From Vulcanimicrobiota bacterium (GTDB lineage Bacteria > Vulcanimicrobiota > Vulcanimicrobiia > Vulcanimicrobiales > Vulcanimicrobiaceae): a DNA stretch of 7,645 nucleotides. The translations under genes were made by a program, and so were the position numbers. Under the pieces are notes generated by a model. The model saw only the letters and a program-made list of their open reading frames with translations, searched no databases and was not told where the DNA came from. Positions within the stretch are counted from its first letter, which is position 1, and the number at the start of each line of letters is the position of its first letter. Where the stretch lies: positions 1,375-9,019 of the forward strand of contig DAHUYY010000068.1 in the NCBI GenBank assembly GCA_027306845.1. The letters are read 5' to 3'. Of this stretch, positions 1-5,605 are shown in pieces.

Positions 1-630
1 TCGCAATGGAAGTAGATAGTTCATCACGGTAAAGATCGATTTTTTGATCTCGCCCGCATATTTCGTTCCGCCGATGAGGATGATGCGTCGCTGAAAATTT
101 ACGAGCACGAAGGTGCTGCTGCGCGTCCCGTCACGCTGCGGATCGGCTTCGAACGTCGCGGCATCGACGACCGTAAACTCCGGCACGAAGCCGGCATCGG
201 GAGAGTCGGGCGTAATGAACAGGTGCCGAGCGAAGAGGCTATGCCAGGCGAACTCCGTGTAGACTCGCACCGGCACGCGATAGCGTTCGTCGGCGCCGAC
301 ATAGCAATCGAGGCTGTAGAGATCGCGCTGGGCGAGAAATGCTTCGACGCGATCGAAGAGCGCGTCGAATAGCTCGGGAGCGATGCCTTGGTTCGTCTCG
401 CCCCAATCGATATGCGGCTCGCTTGCGGGCTCGCGTACGAAGAACTTGTCCTTCGGAGAACGACCGGTATGAGGGCGCGTATCGACGATGACCTGCCCGT
501 CCCGGCCAAGCACCCCCTCGCCACGGCGAACGATATGCTCGACGAGCTCTGCGGCGGTGAGATTGTCGTACTGGGCTTTCCCCTTGAGGCGTTCCGATAC
601 GGTGAGAATGGCTGCTACCCCCTGCGTCAA
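1..630 (-). CDS. pckA: ATP-dependent phosphoenolpyruvate carboxykinase, N-terminal part (gene runs off left edge)
   Basis: PckA converts oxaloacetate and ATP to phosphoenolpyruvate, CO2 and ADP in the cytosol, the first committed step of gluconeogenesis from C4 acids. The window holds the first 210 codons of a protein usually about 530 long. Visible are GRSPKDK at residues 56-62 (Arg57 corresponds to oxaloacetate-binding Arg65 of E. coli), DGTRS near 167-171, and GGTKYAGEIKK at 187-197 (Tyr191, Lys196 and Lys197 match E. coli Tyr207, Lys212 and Lys213, the last a Mn2+ ligand). The P-loop and the metal-binding His/Asp lie beyond the edge. This motif set is that of the ATP enzyme, not the GTP type. 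An in-frame TGA at 637-639 lies nine bases before the only reasonable start, TTG at 628-630, which has only a weak GAG upstream. A better ATG at 638-640 is one base out of frame (see findings). The gene is divergent from the S58 peptidase gene. Identity is secure; the exact start is not. Confidence 0.95.
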   Translation of the reverse strand, partial: MTQGVAAILTVSERLKGKAQYDNLTAAELVEHIVRRGEGVLGRDGQVIVDTRPHTGRSPKDKFFVREPASEPHIDWGETNQGIAPELFDALFDRVEAFLAQRDLYSLDCYVGADERYRVPVRVYTEFAWHSLFARHLFITPDSPDAGFVPEFTVVDAATFEADPQRDGTRSSTFVLVNFQRRIILIGGTKYAGEIKKSIFTVMNYLLPLR

Positions 631-708
631 TGGATCTCATGCGTTCATTTCTCGGGTTTTGCGGACGTGCCTGCAGGCCGCCGGGGGAACGGAGTCGCAG
701 GAATCGCT
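631..708. promoter_or_regulatory. Divergent intergenic region between pckA and the peptidase gene
   Basis: These 78 bases must hold the promoters of both divergent genes unless these lie inside coding sequence. No convincing -35/-10 pair can be seen on either strand. The spacer contains a perfect 10-bp palindrome, GCCTGCAGGC at 669-678, that could be an operator, and the AGGA ribosome binding site at 699-702, six bases before the peptidase ATG. The regulatory role is inferred only from position. Confidence 0.4.
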
Positions 709-1875
709 ATGAGTCTTCGTACGATTGCATGCACCGCGACCCTCGCGGCCCTTCTCGCCGCGCCTGCCGCCGCGGCGCTCCCATTTCACGTCGGGTCGCT
801 ACCCGCGGGCCCGCTCGACGCCATCACCGATGTCGCCGGCGTTCGCGTTGCCAACCTCACGCTCGAACGGGGGAGCTCGATTCGCACCGGCGCGACGGCA
901 ATTTTGCCCGATCGAGATCCATGGGATCGGAAACTTGCGGCGGCATTTCTGCGATTTAACGGCAACGGCGAGATGACCGGAACGCACTGGATCGATGAGT
1001 CGGGGTATCTCGAGGAACCGATCGTACTGACCGATACGCTCGATATCGGGCTCGCCGATGACGGCGTGGTCAGTTGGATGATCGCGAAGCATCCGCAACT
1101 AGGAATTACCGACGACGTTCCGCTTCCCGTCGTCGCCGAATGCGACGACCAGTTGCTGAATGATATTCAGGCGCGCGCGGTAACTCCCAACGATGTCGTC
1201 GCGCTGCTAAATCGCGCTCATTCCGGGCAATTCAAGCGGGGCAGCGTCGGCGCCGGCACCGGTATGAAGGCCTTTGGCTTTAAAGCCGGGATCGGTTCGG
1301 CATCGCGCGTCCTTCCGGCCGCGATGGGCGGCTATCGCGTCGGGGTGCTGGTGAACGATAACACCGGGATGTCGCACGCACATTTGAAAATGATGGGCGT
1401 ACCGGTCGGGCGTGCATTGCAGCATCTCTACCTTCCGAAGTTCCCGCAACCGCTCGCACTGCACGGGCGGATGAGCTCGGGGAGCATCATCATCGTCATC
1501 GCAACCGATGCGCCGCTCGATAATCGGCAATTGCGCGCGCTCGCGCTCCGCGCGGGGATCGGCATGGCGCGGACGGGGCTGATCTCCTCGGTCGGCAGCG
1601 GCGATCTCTTCATCGCGTTTTCGACGCGATACGTCTATCGGCGGACCGGCGACTTTCGCGTGCACGCTCCGCGCATTGCAACGGTCGAAAGCGACCGCGT
1701 TCTCGACACGCTCTACCGCGCGACCAGCGACGCGGTCGAGGCCTCGATCGACGACGCGCTCTGGTCGTCGTCGACGATGATCGGGCGGCGCGGAATTACG
1801 GTCTACGGCCTACCGCATGCGCCGGTCTTGCGTCTGCTCCGTGCGGCCGGCGTTCCGTTAGCCGCGCATCGCTAA
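709..1875 (+). CDS. Exported S58 family (DmpA-type) self-processing aminopeptidase
   Basis: This is a 388-residue protein of the P1/DmpA family (MEROPS S58), Ntn-hydrolase-like enzymes that cleave N-terminal residues from peptides, amides or beta-peptides after autoproteolysis into two chains. Residues 1-23 look like a Sec signal peptide (MSLRT, hydrophobic alanine/leucine core, AAA before LPF), so it should act outside the cytoplasm. Family motifs follow: AITDVAGVRV (38-47), RTGATAILP (59-67), FNGNGEMTGTHW (83-94), GAGTGMKAFGFKAGIG (181-196), GVLVNDNTG (212-220, Asn218 as the oxyanion residue), and the processing site Gly258-Ser259 in SSGSIIIVIATDAPL, with Ser259 becoming the N-terminal nucleophile of a roughly 130-residue beta chain. 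GSGD (296-299) completes the active-site region. The usual tyrosine in VVAETYD appears as Asp146 (VVAECDD). The ATG at 709 is chosen because AGGA lies six bases upstream and the signal peptide begins there; the frame stays open back to 388 but that stretch opposes pckA. The substrate is unknown. Confidence 0.92.
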   Translation: MSLRTIACTATLAALLAAPAAAALPFHVGSLPAGPLDAITDVAGVRVANLTLERGSSIRTGATAILPDRDPWDRKLAAAFLRFNGNGEMTGTHWIDESGYLEEPIVLTDTLDIGLADDGVVSWMIAKHPQLGITDDVPLPVVAECDDQLLNDIQARAVTPNDVVALLNRAHSGQFKRGSVGAGTGMKAFGFKAGIGSASRVLPAAMGGYRVGVLVNDNTGMSHAHLKMMGVPVGRALQHLYLPKFPQPLALHGRMSSGSIIIVIATDAPLDNRQLRALALRAGIGMARTGLISSVGSGDLFIAFSTRYVYRRTGDFRVHAPRIATVESDRVLDTLYRATSDAVEASIDDALWSSSTMIGRRGITVYGLPHAPVLRLLRAAGVPLAAHR

Positions 1876-3591
1876 CAGCGCGACGCGGAGCGCGGAGAAC
1901 GGCGAGGGGCGGTATTCGAACTCGCAGAGTGCCGGCCCGATGCTCGCTCCGGTTTTGCTCGTGACGAACCACGGCGGCTTCGGCAAGAGCGTTCCGCCGA
2001 AACCGAGGAGGCTGCGCGGAAAGGGTGCGAAGGGCGCGCGGACGACGCTTTTCTGCGCGCGCGAAAAAAGAAAACTGTTGTGGACGACACCGATCCCGCT
2101 GCCGACATCGGCGAGCGAATGCCCGGGGTACGCGCCCCAGGTGCTTTCGGTCAAGAGAAAGCCGAGGCCGGTCCAGGCGTTGATCGCGATCGAACCGTAG
2201 CGAAGATCGGCGACGGCGCGTTCGAGCGTCGGCGCGTGTTCGCGTTCGCTCCGTGGATGCACGATGATATTCGCCCCGAGCGTTCCGCGCAGACGATCGT
2301 TTGCGAAGGCCACCGCGTCGAGGGCATAGCGTTCGAACTCCCCCGGAATCGTTACGTAGGCCAGGAAACTCGAGAACGCCTCGACCGCGAACGCCGGATC
2401 GTTGCGGTCGGCGAAGTCGGCGCGGCGGATCGTCCGTGCGGTATATCCATCGTCGGTGCGCCCTAACGCAACGCTCTCGCCGACCTGCGAGAGCCGCGCG
2501 CAGCGATTCGCCGCCCCGGGATAGTAAGCCGGACGGTCGGGGAGTCTGCGGAGCACCCCTTCGATCGCTGCGATCAGCCGCGGCGTACCGACCCAATCCT
2601 GCGGAAGAATGAGTACCTGAGCGGCGATGCAATTGAAACCGTTGTTGTGCAGTTTTTGCGTGACGATATTCTCGGCTTGAAATTGGAGATCGGCATCGCT
2701 CCAATCGCCGGGAAAGACGATCGTCGGGCTGACATTTCCCAACTCGCTCGTAATTGGTTTTTTGAGGAGCGGCTCTCCGGCGCGCTTGCGCGCCTCGCCC
2801 TCATCGCCGAGGCCGAAGACGATCGCGTCGTGCGTCGCATCGCTTCCGGTGATGTGAATTTCGTCGATCGCAGCGGAGGCGCAAAGATAGGCTCCTACCT
2901 CCGGGCCGCCGTAGGCAAAACGCAGAAAGCCTTCATCGACCAGCGGCGCAAAGGCGCGCTCGAAGATCGGGCCGAGGTAATCGTTGACCGGATTCATTTT
3001 CAGCATGCAGACGGCGCCGTCGGCGAGGAGCTTATAGAGCACGTCGAGCGGCGGTATCGAGGCGATGTTGCCGGCGCCGAGGACGAGGGCGACCCGCGGC
3101 TGCGGCTCTCGTTTGCGATACCAGGTCGCCATCGTCGCGGGGATCTCGTCCGGCGTGAGCCCGGGCTCCATCCAGATCTCGGCGCTGATTCCGTTGAGCA
3201 AGAGCCGGTCGTAGAGAGCGTTGGGAAAGACCTGCGCGATACTCCGCCCGTCGCTCCCGGTCCGGATGCGGGCCGCCGGTAACGGCGGCGAGCCGTTCGC
3301 AGCGATGCTCTCGAGGGTCGCGATATAGCGATTGAGGGCATAGAGAACGGCCCAGGGCCCGCTCACCCACTCTTCGCCCTCGAGCCCCGTTCCGCGGAGC
3401 CCCTTCGCCTCGATCGCCGCCTCGGCCCAGCGCTCGCGCACGGCATAGACGCCGTCGCGGCAGTCCTTGAGAAGTGCGACCTTCGCGAGTACGGGCAGGC
3501 GCGACCAGCGTGGAGCAGCTGTACGGAGCTCGGCGAGCTCGGCGTCGATCGCCGGAAGTTCGGTGACGATGTGGGGTGCGATCATACCCAT
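1858..3591 (-). CDS. NAD(P)-dependent aldehyde dehydrogenase family protein, divergent long subfamily
   Basis: This 577-residue protein has the aldehyde dehydrogenase fold and should oxidise an aldehyde to an acid (or act on an acyl intermediate) with NAD(P)+ in the cytosol. The ordered landmarks are present: GAGNIASIPP (172-181) where canonical enzymes have the PWNFP segment, KMNP (198-201) with the cofactor-binding lysine, ITGS (247-250), Glu283 in SELGNVSP as general base, Cys321 in NNGFNCIAA as nucleophile, and Glu404-Ala-Phe406 matching the EIF cofactor-ribose motif. It is about 80-100 residues longer than a standard ALDH, with extra sequence at both ends (an N-terminal block before residue 100 and a tail after 500). 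The substrate cannot be inferred. The gene is 104 bases downstream of the sdh operon but behind a strong terminator, and its 3' end overlaps the convergent peptidase gene by 18 bases. The start could be Met1 (3591) or Met3 (3585). The latter forms an ATGA overlap with a six-codon mini-ORF that has the only good ribosome binding site nearby. Confidence 0.9.
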   Translation of the reverse strand: MGMIAPHIVTELPAIDAELAELRTAAPRWSRLPVLAKVALLKDCRDGVYAVRERWAEAAIEAKGLRGTGLEGEEWVSGPWAVLYALNRYIATLESIAANGSPPLPAARIRTGSDGRSIAQVFPNALYDRLLLNGISAEIWMEPGLTPDEIPATMATWYRKREPQPRVALVLGAGNIASIPPLDVLYKLLADGAVCMLKMNPVNDYLGPIFERAFAPLVDEGFLRFAYGGPEVGAYLCASAAIDEIHITGSDATHDAIVFGLGDEGEARKRAGEPLLKKPITSELGNVSPTIVFPGDWSDADLQFQAENIVTQKLHNNGFNCIAAQVLILPQDWVGTPRLIAAIEGVLRRLPDRPAYYPGAANRCARLSQVGESVALGRTDDGYTARTIRRADFADRNDPAFAVEAFSSFLAYVTIPGEFERYALDAVAFANDRLRGTLGANIIVHPRSEREHAPTLERAVADLRYGSIAINAWTGLGFLLTESTWGAYPGHSLADVGSGIGVVHNSFLFSRAQKSVVRAPFAPFPRSLLGFGGTLLPKPPWFVTSKTGASIGPALCEFEYRPSPFSALRVALLAMRG

Positions 3592-3602
3592 CGTTTCGAC
3601 AT
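3582..3602 (-). CDS. Possible six-codon leader mini-ORF before the ALDH gene
   Basis: Reading MSKRWV then TGA, this mini-ORF has a strong Shine-Dalgarno sequence (GGAGG at 3612-3616) nine bases before its ATG. Its stop overlaps the ALDH Met3 codon as ATGA. It shows no codon run typical of attenuation peptides. It could couple translation into the ALDH gene, or be a chance product of a start codon close to the true one. Only the arrangement supports it. Confidence 0.25.
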   Translation of the reverse strand: MSKRWV

Positions 3603-3611
3603 CGAACCCGC

Positions 3612-3616
3612 CCTCC
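3612..3616 (-). promoter_or_regulatory. GGAGG Shine-Dalgarno sequence in the ALDH leader
   Basis: GGAGG inside GGGAGGG is the only strong ribosome binding site in the ALDH leader. It is 9 bases from the mini-ORF ATG (3600-3602), 20 bases from ALDH Met1 (3589-3591) and 26 from Met3 (3583-3585), so it is well placed only for the mini-ORF. Confidence 0.45.
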
Positions 3617-3634
3617 CGGCTGCGCGTCGCCGGT

Positions 3635-3675
3635 AAAAAAGAACGCCGCCCGTCGGCGGTGAGCCGAGGGCGGCG
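3635..3675 (-). terminator. Rho-independent terminator closing the sdh operon
   Basis: On the minus strand the RNA forms a 13-bp GC-rich stem (CGCCGCCCTCGGC pairing with GCCGA, one bulged C, then GGGCGGCG) around a five-base loop. It is followed directly by TTCTTTTTT. It starts about 20 bases after the stop of the CCG-domain subunit gene (3696). The stem and U-tract are textbook. The tract points only towards the ALDH gene, so the terminator works for minus-strand transcription. Confidence 0.92.
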
Positions 3676-3695
3676 CTGCTTTGAAGCGAGCGTTC

Positions 3696-4646
3696 TTAGT
3701 TAATCAGATCGCGCGAGACCATAACCTCGCGTGGGTCGATCAGGTGCTTGTTGAGCCCGAGTTTCTCCGCCGGTACGCCGAGTGCGTATGCAACGAGTTG
3801 CGGGAGATGGAAGATGGGGAGATCGGTGCGCCCCCAGCGCGCTGCAGCATCGGCCTGGTATCCGTCGAGCGCCAGATGGCAGAGCGGGCAGGGCGTGATG
3901 ACCGCCTCGGCGCCGTTATCCTTCGCCATGCGCATGTTCTGTCCGACCATCGAGGATGCGATGCCGTCCTTTTCCAACTGCACGTGGAAGCCGCAGCAGC
4001 GCGTCTTGCCGGCGTAATCGACGGCCTCGCCGCCGAGCGCGACGATGACGTCTTCGAGCGAGTGCGGGTGGCGCGCCGATTCCCAGCCGTTCACCGACTC
4101 GGGGCGAATGATATGGCAACCGTAGAAGGGAGCGACCTTGAGCCCGTTGAGCGGACGCACGACCATCGCCTGCAATGCGTCGAGCCCGATATCGTCGATG
4201 AGCAGCCAGAGCAGGTGGCGTACGGTGACGCTGCCCTTATAGTTCGCGCCGAATTTACCGAGGATCGCATTGGCCTGTGCCATGTGCTCTTCGCTCTCGC
4301 GCAGCTCTTTGTTCGCCGCGCGCATGTGCCCCGTGCAGGTCGAGCAGATCGTGATGACATCGTCGAGCCCGAGCGCCTCCGCTTGCGCGTAGGTCCGCGC
4401 GTTCAGGACGCGGGCGACGTCGCGATTGGTGTCGTTGAGCACCGAAGCACCGCAGCACGAGGCAGCCGTGAGTTCGACGAGCTCGATCCCGAGCTTGTCG
4501 GCGAGCAGCATCGTGGAGTTGAAGAGCTCTTTACAGGACTCTTTGGCAACGCATCCGGGAAAAAATCCATAGCGTTTGCTCTTGGAGGAGTTGGTGCGAA
4601 CGTGCGCGTCGAGCGCTCGCTCTTCGGGAAGAAGCGTGCTGGACAT
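3696..4646 (-). CDS. sdhE: CCG-domain (HdrB-like) third subunit of type-E succinate dehydrogenase/fumarate reductase
   Basis: This 316-residue protein contains two complete CCG domains of the kind found in heterodisulfide reductase subunit B and in the third subunit of type-E succinate:quinone reductases and methylmenaquinol:fumarate reductase. Motif one is Cys32, Cys64-Cys65-Gly, Cys101-x2-Cys104. Motif two is Cys177, Cys217-Cys218-Gly, Cys253-x2-Cys256. In HdrB such motifs bind non-cubane iron-sulfur clusters. Here the subunit probably passes electrons between SdhB and quinone in place of a haem-bearing membrane anchor. No transmembrane segment is visible; any membrane contact would be peripheral, perhaps through the hydrophobic stretch near 142-163 (inference). 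Its ATG overlaps the sdhB stop as TAATG, showing translational coupling, with GGAGG 13 bases upstream. The symbol follows archaeal and campylobacterial usage and is unrelated to the SdhE flavinylation factor. A different HdrB-like role is possible but unlikely given the operon. Confidence 0.92.
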   Translation of the reverse strand: MSSTLLPEERALDAHVRTNSSKSKRYGFFPGCVAKESCKELFNSTMLLADKLGIELVELTAASCCGASVLNDTNRDVARVLNARTYAQAEALGLDDVITICSTCTGHMRAANKELRESEEHMAQANAILGKFGANYKGSVTVRHLLWLLIDDIGLDALQAMVVRPLNGLKVAPFYGCHIIRPESVNGWESARHPHSLEDVIVALGGEAVDYAGKTRCCGFHVQLEKDGIASSMVGQNMRMAKDNGAEAVITPCPLCHLALDGYQADAAARWGRTDLPIFHLPQLVAYALGVPAEKLGLNKHLIDPREVMVSRDLIN

Positions 4647-5605
4647 TATCGGACCGGTGCCTCCAATGCATCAAAGATAGTGCGAATTTCATCGACCTTC
4701 GGTACGGGTTTGAGGAACGGAGGCGGGAGTTTGCCTTTGAGCGCCATGCGCGCTCCCAGCGGAGCGACTTTCAATAAGCCGCGGATATTGAAGCGACCGA
4801 CGGTTCCTTGAATGACTTCGGTCTCGGCGAGCATGCCGGTCTGTTTGATCGTCCGCGCGACGACAAGGGCGTGGCGTGGGCCGCGCTCGTTCATCATGAC
4901 GCGATCGGTGATCGCCGCACGTTTGACGTCGATGATGCGATCGTTGGGATCGACGTGTTTGGGACAGTACGAACAGGCGTAACAGTGCGCGCAGAGCCAG
5001 AGGTAATCTTCGCTGATCTGTGCGAGCCGCTCGGGGCGTTGGCCGTCGCGGACGTCTTCGATAAAGCGATAGGCGTAGGCGATGGCGGCGGGGCCGGCAA
5101 AGGCCGGGTCGACGCTGACGACCGGGCAGAGCGAGTAGCAGGTCGCGCACATGATGCAATTCGCGACATCGACGAGTTTTTTCATGTCGTCGGGGCTGAC
5201 GCGACGTTCGGTTGCGTGCGCCGAATCGGCGTCCTTCGGCTGCAGGTACGGTTTCAAGCGCGCATATTTATCCCAGAACGGGTCCATATGGACGACGAGG
5301 TCTTTCATCGGCTGGAAGTTCGGCATCGGGTCGATCTTCACCGAACCGTCCTCTTCCATCGCCGAGCCGCACGATGTCTTGCAGGCAAGCGAGGTCACGC
5401 CGCCGATGCTCATCGAACAGGATCCGCAGATTGCCGACCGGCACGAACGCCGGAACGAGATCGAACCGTCGACTTCGGCTTTCGCATACTCGAGCGCATC
5501 GAGGACCGTCGTGGTTTCGGGAAGATCGACCGTTACCTCGTCCCGGTGAGGAATCGTATCGGTCGCTTCGTCGAAGCGAAAGATATCGAGTTTGATCTTC
5601 GCCAT
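4646..5605 (-). CDS. sdhB: Succinate dehydrogenase/fumarate reductase iron-sulfur subunit
   Basis: SdhB carries electrons from the flavoprotein towards the quinone-reacting subunit. The N-terminal ferredoxin domain holds a [2Fe-2S] motif at Cys55, Cys60, Cys63 and Cys75. The C-terminal domain has Cys150-x2-Cys153-x2-Cys156-x3-Cys160-Pro for a [4Fe-4S] cluster, then Cys205-x2-Cys208-x2-Cys211-x2-Cys214-Pro. Canonical SdhB has C-x5-C-x3-CP at this last site and a [3Fe-4S] cluster; the added Cys208 should convert it to [4Fe-4S], as in type-E enzymes. At 319 residues it is about 80 longer than E. coli SdhB, the extra being mainly a C-terminal tail after residue 230 without recognisable motifs. 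The ATG at 5603-5605 overlaps the sdhA stop (TAATG), with GAGGAG at 5612-5617 as ribosome binding site. The TAA shares one base with the next gene. Direction in the cell (succinate oxidation or fumarate reduction) cannot be told from sequence. Confidence 0.97.
   Translation of the reverse strand: MAKIKLDIFRFDEATDTIPHRDEVTVDLPETTTVLDALEYAKAEVDGSISFRRSCRSAICGSCSMSIGGVTSLACKTSCGSAMEEDGSVKIDPMPNFQPMKDLVVHMDPFWDKYARLKPYLQPKDADSAHATERRVSPDDMKKLVDVANCIMCATCYSLCPVVSVDPAFAGPAAIAYAYRFIEDVRDGQRPERLAQISEDYLWLCAHCYACSYCPKHVDPNDRIIDVKRAAITDRVMMNERGPRHALVVARTIKQTGMLAETEVIQGTVGRFNIRGLLKVAPLGARMALKGKLPPPFLKPVPKVDEIRTIFDALEAPVR

Noticed and set aside
239..640. Minus-strand frame starting at ATG 638-640 (133 codons)
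   Set aside because: It is not a separate gene, since the pckA frame carries the motifs. Its ATG is kept only as a possible pckA start if the G run is miscounted.
388..708. In-frame N-terminal extension of the S58 peptidase (107 codons before the ATG at 709)
   Set aside because: It lies antisense to clear pckA coding sequence, has no family similarity, and would bury an obvious signal peptide and ribosome binding site.
1796..2704. Minus-strand open frame of 302 codons overlapping the ALDH gene in another frame
   Set aside because: It is arginine-rich, low-complexity shadow translation; the ALDH frame holds the catalytic Cys and Glu motifs.
3681..4811. Plus-strand open frame of 376 codons opposite the CCG subunit gene
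   Set aside because: It is antisense to a fully supported gene, starts near the terminator and resembles no known protein.
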